A stretch of DNA of 64,000 nucleotides, from the NCBI GenBank assembly GCA_003963115.1, contig RXJQ01000012.1:1-64000 (forward strand), given 5' to 3'. The notes below the pieces were generated by a model. The model did no database searches, was not told where the DNA came from, and was given only the letters and a program-made list of their open reading frames with translations. How positions within the stretch are numbered: position 1 is the stretch's first letter; each line of letters starts with the position of its first letter. Of this stretch, positions 1-8,840 are shown piece by piece. This stretch comes from Burkholderiales bacterium. Lineage in GTDB: Bacteria > Pseudomonadota > Gammaproteobacteria > Burkholderiales > Burkholderiaceae_C. The position numbers were made by a program, and so were the translations under genes.

Positions 1-2
1 AG

Positions 3-95
3 CGGCAAATGCGCCAAGTGATGAACTTCACTGACCTCGACCACACCGATGTCCGCCAACGCAAAAATGCGGCGGCTTCTTCAGCGTATCCTTAA
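3..95 (+). CDS. C-terminal end of an unidentified protein (partial)
   Basis: An open frame enters the window from the left and ends at a TAA, giving 30 residues that are mostly polar (MNFTDLDHTDVRQRKNAAA). The stretch is too short to assign a family. It precedes the convergent small exported-protein gene at 135-398. It could be chance read-through rather than a real gene end. Confidence 0.35.
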   Translation, partial: RQMRQVMNFTDLDHTDVRQRKNAAASSAYP

Positions 96-134
96 GCCCT
101 GCTTCAACACGGCTTAAGGTGGACGCGTGATCGC

Positions 135-398
135 TCAAATCGCCCACCAGTGCTGGCCACCAAGGCGCCAGCCACCGGGCTCCTTGCCGATGCGCCCGCC
201 AACCAGCACCACGAGGCTCAGCAAGGCCATGGCCGCGCCGGGAGAATCGGGTAGTTGCCAGGTTGTGGCAGCAGGCGCCATCGACACCGCAGGTGTTTTT
301 GCGGCTGGAGCCGGCGCCGCAGCTTGGGGCCTTGCGGCTTGCGACATCGACGCCATCGCGTACAGCAGCACGCCGCAGCAGATCTTGATTCGCATCAT
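135..398 (-). CDS. small exported protein with hydrophobic C-terminal segment
   Basis: This codes for 87 residues. The start is placed at the tandem ATG at 398 because a GGAGGG ribosome binding site lies 7 bases upstream; the longer reading frame would put that site inside the gene. The N-terminus (MMRIKICCGVLLYAMASMSQA) looks like a signal peptide cleaved after SQA. A low-complexity Ala/Pro linker follows, then LPDSPG and a hydrophobic stretch (AAMALLSLVVLVGG). That arrangement loosely resembles the VPDSG/PEP-CTERM type of C-terminal sorting signal, but the expected Arg cluster is weak and about 18 residues follow the hydrophobic part. No function is known. It lies downstream of livF on the same strand, separated by about 90 bases. 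Confidence 0.55.
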   Translation of the reverse strand: MMRIKICCGVLLYAMASMSQAARPQAAAPAPAAKTPAVSMAPAATTWQLPDSPGAAMALLSLVVLVGGRIGKEPGGWRLGGQHWWAI

Positions 399-491
399 GT
401 GACTGCCCTCCATCCCTTTTCATTTGGTGGGACCAGTCTTCAGTATCGGCAAATTCAGCTTGAGGTCACGTGACCTTTGTCAAGCGCCCAG

Positions 492-1256
492 TCAGCCACC
501 GAGATAGGCCGCCTGCACCTGCGGATTGCCCAGCAGCTCGCGGGCAGGCCCCGACAGGGCCACCTCGCCCGACTCCAGCACATAGGCGCGATCGGCCATC
601 TCCAGCGCGCGGTGGGCGTTCTGCTCGACCAGCAGCACGCTCACGCCCTGCCTTGACACGTCCCGCACCACCTCGAAGATCTTGTCGACCATGATGGGTG
701 ACAGGCCCATCGAGGGCTCGTCCAGCAACAACAGCCTGGGCTTGGCCAGCAAGGCACGTCCCATGGCCAGCATCTGCTGCTCACCGCCCGACAAGGTGCC
801 GGCCAGTTGCCTTTGGCGCTCCTTCAAGCGAGGGAAACGCTGGTAGACCGAGTCGATATCGGCCTCGATCTGGGCCTTGTCCTGGCGCAGGTAGGCGCCC
901 ATGCGCAGGTTCTCGTCGATGCTCATGCGCGTGAAGATGCCGCGCCCTTCCGGCACCATCACCAACCCTTGCGACACCAGCGTCCACGCGCCCTGCCCCA
1001 GAAGGCTTCGCCCCTGATAGCGTACTTCGCCGGACTGGGGTGCCAGCAGGCCGCAGATGGCCTTGAGGGTGGTGGTCTTGCCTGCACCATTGGCGCCGAT
1101 CAGGCTGACCAGCTCGCCTTCGTGCACATCAAGGTCCAGGTTCTTGACGGCCTTGATACCGCCATAGGACACGTGGAGCTGGCGCACGGCCAGCAATGGT
1201 GTTGGCGCCTGGCCAGTCGTGACGGGGGATGCCTCGTTCGTCATGGTGAGCGTCAT
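492..1256 (-). CDS. livF: branched-chain amino acid ABC transporter ATPase LivF
   Basis: This is one of two ATPases that energise high-affinity uptake of leucine, isoleucine and valine, or related amides and aromatic acids in this family. At 254 residues it has the usual size. Walker A (GANGAGKTT) is near residue 55, the ABC signature LSGGEQQML near 155 and Walker B (LLLLDEPSMGL) near 175. The LivF-specific ending is present (VLESGEVALSGPARELL, then QVQAAYLGG). The start codon overlaps the livG stop by 4 bases (ATGA), implying translational coupling. It is the last gene of livHMGF. The substrate cannot be fixed because no binding-protein gene is adjacent. Confidence 0.95.
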   Translation of the reverse strand: MTLTMTNEASPVTTGQAPTPLLAVRQLHVSYGGIKAVKNLDLDVHEGELVSLIGANGAGKTTTLKAICGLLAPQSGEVRYQGRSLLGQGAWTLVSQGLVMVPEGRGIFTRMSIDENLRMGAYLRQDKAQIEADIDSVYQRFPRLKERQRQLAGTLSGGEQQMLAMGRALLAKPRLLLLDEPSMGLSPIMVDKIFEVVRDVSRQGVSVLLVEQNAHRALEMADRAYVLESGEVALSGPARELLGNPQVQAAYLGG

Positions 1257-2034
1257 TCGGTGGGCTGATGGGCGCCGCCCAGATAGGCGGCGATCACGGC
1301 CGGATCACGCTGGACATGTGCAGGCGAGCCCGATGCGATGAGCTTGCCCTGGTCCAGCACGGTCACGTGGTCACACAGGCCCATCACCAGCTTGACGTCA
1401 TGCTCGATGAGCAACACCGAGCGGCCTTGCTGGCGGATGCGCTCAATCAACTCGTGCAGCTGCAGCTTCTCGGTTGCGTTCATGCCGGCGGCTGGTTCGT
1501 CCAAGGCCAGCAGCTTGGGTTCGGTGGCCAGGGCACGCGCGATCTCCAGGCGGCGCTGGTCGCCATAACTCAGCGTGCGCGCCGTCTGTTGCGCCTTGCC
1601 TGCCAGCCCGACGAAATCGAGCAAGGCCATGGCATCGCGTGTGATCAACGCTTCCTCATGCAGAAACGCCTTGGTGCGCAGCAGCGCCTGCCACCAGCCA
1701 ACCTGCGTGCGCACATGGCGCCCCACCCGCACATTGTCCAGCGCAGACATGTCGGCGAACAGGCGGATGTTCTGGAAGGTGCGCGCGATGCCGGCCTGGG
1801 CCACCTTGTGCACGGCTGTGGGCTTGTAAGCCTGGCCCGCCAGCTCGAAGCGGCCCTTGTCGGAAGGCACAAGCCCTGTGATCACGTTGAAGAAGGTGGT
1901 CTTGCCAGCGCCATTGGGCCCGATCAGGCCATGCACATGCCCGGCCGTGATACACAAGCCCACATCGCTCAAAGCCTGCACGCCACCGAAGCGCTTGGAC
2001 ACGCCCGCCACGTTCAGCAAGGATGCTGCGGCGC

Positions 2035-2038
<4 letters not shown>
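1253..2038 (-). CDS. livG: branched-chain amino acid ABC transporter ATPase LivG
   Basis: This is the second ATPase of the Liv importer (261 residues). Walker A (GPNGAGKTT) lies near residue 41. The LivG hallmark ARTFQNIRLF follows, then the signature LSYGDQRRLEIARAL and Walker B (LLALDEPAAGMN). SYGDQ in place of SGGQ is normal for LivG proteins. It overlaps livM upstream and livF downstream by 4 bases each, so the permeases and ATPases are made from one message. Confidence 0.95.
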
Positions 2039-3155
<1,117 letters not shown>

Positions 3156-3159
<4 letters not shown>

Positions 3160-4079
3160 GCTCGGTCGGCCACGCGCTCACCCAGCAGGCCTTGCGGTCG
3201 CAAGGTGAGCACCAGGATCAGCACGGCAAAGGCGAAGATGTCCTGGTAGTTGCTGCCCAGCACACCGCCGGTGATGTCGCCGATATAGCCCGCACCCATG
3301 GCCTCGATGATGCCCAGCAGGATGCCGCCCACCATCGCGCCGCCCAGGTTGCCGATGCCACCGAAGACCGCCGCCGTGAAGGCCTTGAGCCCCGGCAGGA
3401 AGCCCATGGTGTGCTGCACCGAGCCATAGTTGGCCGCCCACATCACACCGGCCAAGGCGGCCAGGGCCGCGCCAATGGCAAAGGTGGCCGAGATGACCTT
3501 GTCGGGCTGCACACCCATCAACTGCGTCACACGCGGGTTCTCGGCCGTGGCCCGCATGGCCCGACCCAGCTTCGTGCCGTGGATCAGGGCCATCAGGCCA
3601 GCCAGCGTCAACGCCGTCACGACCAGGATCAGGATCTGGACCAGGTTGATCGAAGCCCCCATGACGTCATAGGGCTCGTCAGGCAGCAAGATGGGGTAAG
3701 GCTTGTAATCGGGCTTCCAGATGATCATGGCCAGCGTCTGCAGGAGCAGCGACATGCCCATCGCGGTGATCAGCGGCGCCAGGCGCGGCGCATTGCGCAG
3801 GGGCCGGTAGGCCAGTTTCTCGATCAGCATATTGAGCACCATGCACACCAGCATGGCAGCCACCAGCGACAGCAGCAGCAAGGCCCAGCCCGGCAGCCCC
3901 GCATGTTCGAGCCCCGTGACGACCGTCCAGCTCACCAGGGCCCCCACCATCAGCACCTCGCCGTGGGCGAAGTTGATGAGGTTGATGATCCCGTAGACCA
4001 TGGTGTAGCCCAGCGCCACCAGGGCATACATGCTGCCCAGCACCAGGCCGTTGATCAGTTGTTGAATGAAGGTATCCAC
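3156..4079 (-). CDS. livH: branched-chain amino acid ABC transporter permease LivH
   Basis: This is the inner-membrane permease partner of LivM, with the family's N-terminal signature VLGSMYALVALGYTMVYG followed by INFAHGE. I place the start at the GTG at 4079, giving 307 residues, the normal LivH length (VDTFIQQLINGL). The in-frame ATG at 4109 lies inside an intrinsic terminator hairpin and would add ten non-conserved residues. An EAA-type loop (GTKLGRAMRATAENP) contacts the ATPases. It is the first gene of livHMGF. Only about 20 bases separate it from the terminator, so its promoter must lie further up or depend on read-through. Confidence 0.92.
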
Positions 4080-4095
4080 AAGCCCTGAGTCATGC

Positions 4096-4119
4096 AAAAA
4101 GCCCGCCATCTAGGCGGGC
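4096..4119 (-). terminator. intrinsic terminator between aldehyde dehydrogenase and livH
   Basis: Read on the minus strand, a perfect 7-bp GC stem (GCCCGCC/GGCGGGC) with a 5-base loop is followed at once by five T residues. It lies 28 bases past the aldehyde dehydrogenase stop codon and 17 bases before the GTG start chosen for livH. Confidence 0.85.
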
Positions 4120-4146
4120 CGGACCGGAAACGGTGTGGATTATCGG

Positions 4147-5619
4147 TCAGAACAACGATGGCAGACGCAGGGAATCCACCGTCCAGCGGATCATCTTCTG
4201 CTTGAGGCCCGTGTAAGGCGGGAAGAACATCTTGGCCATCATGATGGGGCCCGACTTCAACACGGCACGCTCGTGCGAGAAAGCCTTGAAGCCGAACTCG
4301 CCGTGGGCGTTGCCAATGCCCGAGTTGTTCACGCCGCCAAACGGCAGGTTGCCGTGGGCATAGTGCAACACGCAGTGGTTGATGGCCACGCCGCCCGAGC
4401 TGGTACGCGCCAGGATCTGACGCATGCGGTCCTTGTTCTTGCTGAAGATGTAGAGCGCAAGCGGCTTGGCACCCGCATTGATCTCGCCGATCACGGCATT
4501 GATGTCGCGGTAGCTGATGACGGGCAGCACCGGGCCGAAGATCTCCTCGGACATGATGGACGCGCTGGCGGGCACCTGCTCGATCAGCGTGGGTGCGATG
4601 TAGCAAGTGGGGATGTCCACATCGCCACCGGCCAGCACCTTGGCGCCCTTGTCCTTGGCGTCTTGCAAGAGACCGGCGATGCGTTGGGTGTGGCGCTGGT
4701 TGATCACGCGCGTGAAGTCGGGGTTTTGGCGCTGCTCTTCGGGCGTGCGGCCGAAGCGCTCGGCGATCACCTCGCGGCATGCGGCCACGAAGCGATCCTT
4801 CACAGACTCGTGCACATACAGGTGGTCAGGTGCGACGCAGATCTGGCCGCAGTTGGTGAACTTGCCCCAAAGCAAGGTTTGCGCCGAGAGTTTCAGATCG
4901 GCCGACTCATCCACGATCACAGGCGACTTGCCGCCCAGCTCCAGCGTCACGCTGGTCAGGTGCTTGGCGGCCGCAGCCATCACCACCTTGCCCACGGCGG
5001 GCGAGCCGGTGAAGAAGATGTGGTCAAAGGGCAGGTCCAGCAGGGCCTGCGAGGTGGGCAGGCCGCCTTCGAAGAGGGCCACTTCATTGGTCGGGAACAG
5101 CGAGGCGATGACCTCGGCCATCACGGCGCTCACAGCCGGCGTCATCTCGGAGGGCTTGAGGATGACGGTGTTGCCGGCGGCCAGGGCCGACACCAGCGGG
5201 CCGAAGCACAGGTTGAGCGGGAAGTTCCACGGCGCGACGATCAGGCAGCGGCCGCGAGGCTGGTACTCGATCCAGGCTTGCGTGCCCAGGGTCGTCATGG
5301 TGGGCATGACGCGCTTGGGCGTCGACCACTTCTTGAGGCTGGCGATCGCGTGGCGGATCTCATCGAGCACCGGCATGAACTCGGTGCCCTCGACCTCGGA
5401 CGCGGGCTTGCGGTAGTCCAGCTGGAAGGCTTTGTAGAAGTCTTCGCGGCGGGCCATCATGCCGTCGCGCAGCTTCTTGAGGCGCGCGATGCGCTCGGCC
5501 ACGGTGGATTCGCGCCAGGCCGTGGACGTGGCCAGTTGCGACTCGAACACGCGCTGGATGTCAGCAGGGTTGGATTCGCCGGTGTGGGGGTCAACAAGGT
5601 GCATCTTGGCTTGGCTCAT
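4147..5619 (-). CDS. NAD(P)-dependent aldehyde dehydrogenase, coniferyl-aldehyde/ALDH3 type
   Basis: The enzyme oxidises an aldehyde to its carboxylic acid (490 residues). The substrate-binding motif PWNFPLNL lies near residue 130, the nucleotide-binding FTGSPAVGK near 205, the general-base Glu in LELGGKSP near 227 and the catalytic Cys in NCGQICVAPDH near 260. The short length and CVAPDH motif place it in the class-3-like group annotated as coniferyl aldehyde dehydrogenases. The true substrate could equally be a fatty or aromatic aldehyde. The start overlaps the stop of the small upstream gene by 4 bases (ATGA), so the two are cotranscribed. An intrinsic terminator follows. Confidence 0.9.
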   Translation of the reverse strand: MSQAKMHLVDPHTGESNPADIQRVFESQLATSTAWRESTVAERIARLKKLRDGMMARREDFYKAFQLDYRKPASEVEGTEFMPVLDEIRHAIASLKKWSTPKRVMPTMTTLGTQAWIEYQPRGRCLIVAPWNFPLNLCFGPLVSALAAGNTVILKPSEMTPAVSAVMAEVIASLFPTNEVALFEGGLPTSQALLDLPFDHIFFTGSPAVGKVVMAAAAKHLTSVTLELGGKSPVIVDESADLKLSAQTLLWGKFTNCGQICVAPDHLYVHESVKDRFVAACREVIAERFGRTPEEQRQNPDFTRVINQRHTQRIAGLLQDAKDKGAKVLAGGDVDIPTCYIAPTLIEQVPASASIMSEEIFGPVLPVISYRDINAVIGEINAGAKPLALYIFSKNKDRMRQILARTSSGGVAINHCVLHYAHGNLPFGGVNNSGIGNAHGEFGFKAFSHERAVLKSGPIMMAKMFFPPYTGLKQKMIRWTVDSLRLPSLF

Positions 5620-5954
5620 GTGCTGGTCTCCGGGTTGTCTTTGCTGCTGGCTTTGGAGCGGGTGGAACGGGACTTCGGCTTGGCTTGCGCAGCCAGCCCG
5701 GCTTCGATGAGACGGGCGGTGAGTTCATGCAGGCTCACGCCTTCCGAAGCTGCCTGTTCGCGCAGGCGGCTGGCCAGGTCGGCATGCAGCTTGACGGCAA
5801 AGGGCACCAGGCCAGCAGCCTGATCGATCTTGCGCTGTTCGCGCCGGTCTGGCAAGGCGGCAGACCCTGCTGCGAAACGGCCGGGAATCGCGGCCTGCTG
5901 CATCTGCCCGCGAATCTTCAGGCCCTTGCTTTTTTCCAGATCGGTTCTTTTCAT
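5616..5954 (-). CDS. small ribbon-helix-helix-like protein
   Basis: This codes for 112 residues. Residues about 48-88 (LVPFAVKLHADLASRLREQAASEGVSLHELTARLIEAGL) fit the strand-helix-helix pattern of RHH DNA-binding proteins (a beta strand, then two helices split by EGVSL). The N-terminus and the Lys/Ser-rich C-terminal tail are low complexity. The gene overlaps the aldehyde dehydrogenase start by 4 bases. It faces a divergent region containing a perfect 7-bp inverted repeat at 6068-6085, a possible operator. Autoregulation is my inference; no experimental homologue is recognised. Confidence 0.7.
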   Translation of the reverse strand: MKRTDLEKSKGLKIRGQMQQAAIPGRFAAGSAALPDRREQRKIDQAAGLVPFAVKLHADLASRLREQAASEGVSLHELTARLIEAGLAAQAKPKSRSTRSKASSKDNPETST

Positions 5955-6067
5955 GTGTTGGTGCGACGGTTCCCAGCAGAGACAATATGGCCTTCATGCG
6001 GCATTCATGGCGGGCGCCACCCAAGGCATCCGCCACGGGCTGCAAGGTATCTGAATACACGGCGGCC

Positions 6068-6085
6068 CACAATCCCACGATTGTG
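6068..6085. promoter_or_regulatory. perfect 7-bp inverted repeat, candidate operator
   Basis: CACAATC and GATTGTG flank a 4-base centre (CCAC) in the divergent region between the RHH-like gene and the S4-domain gene. Position and symmetry suit a dimeric regulator, possibly the adjacent RHH-like protein. Confidence 0.4.
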
Positions 6086-6145
6086 CACCGACTGTGCAAG
6101 CGTTCACGCCTGACCGGCTTACGCAACAACCCTGATCTCTGTCTC

Positions 6146-6394
6146 ATGGCGCCACTTCAGCACATCACCTTCCCGCTACGCGGCGAATTCATCACCCTCG
6201 ACAGCCTGCTCAAGGCCTGTTCGATCGCCAGCAGCGGGGGCATGGCCAAGACCATGATCGCCGATGGCCGCGTGCAGGTGGATGGCCAGGACGAGCTGCG
6301 CAAGACCGCCAAGGTCCGTGCGGGGCAGGTCGTGAGCGTCCAAGGCGCACGCATCAAGGTGGTCGCAGACGAGGCAGCGCCGTCCACATCCTGA
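6146..6394 (+). CDS. S4-domain RNA-binding protein, YbcJ-like
   Basis: This is an 82-residue protein made almost entirely of one S4 RNA-binding fold. It contains FITLDSLLKACSIASSGGMAK, then the typical loop VQVDGQDELRKTAKVRAGQVV. Proteins of this family (E. coli YbcJ) are thought to bind structured RNA. I chose the ATG at 6146 because it gives the normal family length; an upstream extension of the frame has no conserved sequence. It stands alone between two divergently organised regions. Confidence 0.82.
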   Translation: MAPLQHITFPLRGEFITLDSLLKACSIASSGGMAKTMIADGRVQVDGQDELRKTAKVRAGQVVSVQGARIKVVADEAAPSTS

Positions 6395-6497
6395 AACAAA
6401 ATCGGACAAACCCGCAAAACACGCAAACCTTGATCAGGCGCGTTTGAAACAGGGGCTTTCTGCGGCAGGATGTCTCCCTTCCCACAAGGAGACCTGC

Positions 6498-8144
6498 ATG
6501 AGCAACATCTACGAGCAAGACCTGCCTCGCAACGACGCCAACTTCGCCACCTTCACGCCGCTGTCTTTCATCGAACGCACGGCGCTGGTCTACCCACAGC
6601 GCACCGCCATCATCCACGGCGACTTGCGCCAGACCTGGGCCCAGACCTACACGCGCTGTCGGCAACTGGCCAGCGCCCTCGCCCAACGCGGCATCGGCCT
6701 GGGCGACACGGTGGCGGTGATGCTGCCCAACACGCCACCCATGGTGGAGGCCCACTTTGGCATCCCCATGTCCGGCGCCGTGCTCAACACGCTCAACACC
6801 CGGCTCGATGCCGAAGCCCTGGCCTTCATGCTGGACCACGGCGAGGCCAAGGCCGTGATCGTGGACCCCGAATTCTCGGCCGTCATGGCCAAGGCCTTGA
6901 AGCTGCGCCAGCGCCAGCGCGACGTCCTCGTCATCGACACCGAAGATGCGCTCTACACAGGCCAGGCCGAGCGCATCGGCAGCTTGCGCTATGACGATTT
7001 CTTGGCCAGCGGCGACCCTGACTTTGCCTGGCAGATGCCTCTTGACGAATGGCAGGCCATCGCCCTGAACTACACCTCGGGCACCACGGGCAACCCCAAG
7101 GGCGTGGTCTACCACCACCGGGGCGCGGCCATGAACGCGGTGTCCAACATCCTCGAATGGGACATGCCCAAGCACGCCGTCTACCTGTGGACGCTGCCCA
7201 TGTTCCACTGCAATGGCTGGTGCTTTCCGTGGACCGTGGCGGCGCGCGCCGGCGTGAATGTGTGCCTGCGCCGCGTGGACCCCAAAGCCATCTTCGACGC
7301 CATCCGCACACACAAGGTCAGCCACTACTGCGGTGCACCCATCGTGCATGGCGCCCTGGTGGCTGCGCCCGACGAACTCAAGCAAGGCATCACCCACCAG
7401 GTCAAGGCCATGGTGGCCGGCGCCGCACCACCTGCCGCCATGATCGAAGGCATGGAGAAACTGGGCTTTGCGCTCACCCATGTCTATGGCCTCACCGAGA
7501 TCTACGGGCCTGCTGCCGTGTGCGTGCAGCACGAGAGCTGGAACGAGCTGGACATCGGCGAGCGCGCACGCTTGAACGCGCGACAAGGCGTCAACTACCA
7601 CCTGCAGCGCAACATCACCGTGATGGACCCGGCCACCATGCAGCCCGTGCCGCGTGATGGCGAGACCATGGGCGAGATCATGTTTCGCGGCAACATCACG
7701 ATGAAGGGTTACCTCAAGAACCCCAAGGCCACGCAGGATGCCTTCGCCGGCGGCTGGTTCCACACAGGCGACCTGGCCGTGATGTACCCCGATGGCTACG
7801 TCAAGATCAAGGACCGCAGCAAGGACATCATCATCTCGGGCGGCGAGAACATCTCGTCCATCGAAGTGGAAGACGTGCTGTATCGCCACCCTGCCGTGAT
7901 GGCCGCGGCCGTGGTCGCCAAGCCCGACGAGAAGTGGGGAGAAACGCCCTGCGCCTTCATCGAACTGAAAGCGGGCGCGCAGGTCACAGCCGAGGACATC
8001 GTCGCCCACTGCCGCCAGCATCTGGCCGGCTTCAAGATCCCGCGTGCCGTGGTCTTCGGCGAGCTGCCCAAGACCTCGACCGGCAAGATCCAGAAGTTCG
8101 AGCTACGCAAGCGTGCGGGCTCGACCGAGGCCATCGACGTCTGA
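6498..8144 (+). CDS. acyl-CoA synthetase (AMP-forming), AlkK-like
   Basis: The enzyme activates a carboxylic acid, probably a medium- or long-chain fatty acid, to its CoA thioester through an acyl-adenylate (548 residues). The ATP-binding P-loop motif YTSGTTGNPKGV is near residue 195, the A5 motif YGLTEIYGP near 330, the A7 motif GWFHTGDLAVMYPDGYVKIKDRSKD near 420 and the catalytic Lys region KTSTGKIQKFELR near 530. AAGGAG lies 6 bases before the ATG at 6498, which settles the start. The N-terminus (ANFATFTPLSFIERTALVYP) matches the AlkK/YngI-like group. Chain-length preference cannot be read from sequence. Confidence 0.9.
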   Translation: MSNIYEQDLPRNDANFATFTPLSFIERTALVYPQRTAIIHGDLRQTWAQTYTRCRQLASALAQRGIGLGDTVAVMLPNTPPMVEAHFGIPMSGAVLNTLNTRLDAEALAFMLDHGEAKAVIVDPEFSAVMAKALKLRQRQRDVLVIDTEDALYTGQAERIGSLRYDDFLASGDPDFAWQMPLDEWQAIALNYTSGTTGNPKGVVYHHRGAAMNAVSNILEWDMPKHAVYLWTLPMFHCNGWCFPWTVAARAGVNVCLRRVDPKAIFDAIRTHKVSHYCGAPIVHGALVAAPDELKQGITHQVKAMVAGAAPPAAMIEGMEKLGFALTHVYGLTEIYGPAAVCVQHESWNELDIGERARLNARQGVNYHLQRNITVMDPATMQPVPRDGETMGEIMFRGNITMKGYLKNPKATQDAFAGGWFHTGDLAVMYPDGYVKIKDRSKDIIISGGENISSIEVEDVLYRHPAVMAAAVVAKPDEKWGETPCAFIELKAGAQVTAEDIVAHCRQHLAGFKIPRAVVFGELPKTSTGKIQKFELRKRAGSTEAIDV

Positions 8145-8160
8145 GGACAGGCGGCCCTGC

Positions 8161-8637
8161 TCAGGTGATGGCGTTCTTGACCAGCTTGATCAGGCTGGCC
8201 ACCTTGCTCGCGGTCTGTGGCGACACGCCCTCAGGCGGCGCCATGCTCCGAGGGTCGGTCAAGAGCACCTCGGCCTGACCGTCGACACCAGGCCGCACGA
8301 CCACCTTCCAGGGCAGCTCGGGGGTGGCCTGCCCTTCCGCTTGCAGCACCGGCGTTTGCCCGCCTTCATCGCCCAGCACCAGCACCTTGGCTTCATCGGT
8401 CTGGTCTGCGCCATGCGGCGGCCTGACGGCTGTGCGCAGCAGCACTGGCAGGCCATTGCGGCGCACCGAGCGCTCGATCTGCCGCACGGTCTCATCGACG
8501 TTGTAGCGGCTGGTCAGCGCGATGCTCGCACGTTGACCTTCGCGCTCTTCTTCCTGTTCGTCGCGTTGGGGCCAGCGACCTGCCCCCAACAGGATCAGGG
8601 CCATGCAGCCCGTCATCCAGTATCGAGTGATGCGCAT
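8161..8637 (-). CDS. exported hypothetical protein
   Basis: This codes for 158 residues. The ATG at 8637 is chosen because GGAG lies 6 bases upstream. The N-terminus (MRITRYWMTGCMALILLGAG) is a signal peptide or membrane anchor, and its Cys allows a lipoprotein reading. A very acidic and basic stretch (QRDEQEEEREGQR) follows. A soluble domain (LTSRYNVDETVRQIERSVRRNGLPVLLRT) then resembles the start of DUF302-like or heat-shock HslJ-like domains, but I cannot assign it firmly. It is convergent with the acyl-CoA synthetase, 16 bases away. Confidence 0.65.
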   Translation of the reverse strand: MRITRYWMTGCMALILLGAGRWPQRDEQEEEREGQRASIALTSRYNVDETVRQIERSVRRNGLPVLLRTAVRPPHGADQTDEAKVLVLGDEGGQTPVLQAEGQATPELPWKVVVRPGVDGQAEVLLTDPRSMAPPEGVSPQTASKVASLIKLVKNAIT

Positions 8638-8840
8638 AGACAGCTCCAAAACGTTGACACCGTGAGATCGGGGCAACGTTTTAAAGTTCAAGTCCGGTCA
8701 GGTTTCGCGATGTAAATCCGATTCGGCGCCTTCTGTCAAAACACCGACGATGGCACCAATATCCCTCCCCAGAACGGGTACTTTGTGCTTAACATTGCCG
8801 CTTCAATCTCGTGTCGTGCCGAGTTGTTGGAGCCTGTTGA

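Noticed and set aside
6354-8021. 555-codon open frame opposite the acyl-CoA synthetase
   Set aside because: The opposite strand holds all adenylate-forming motifs; this frame has no domain and no ribosome binding site.
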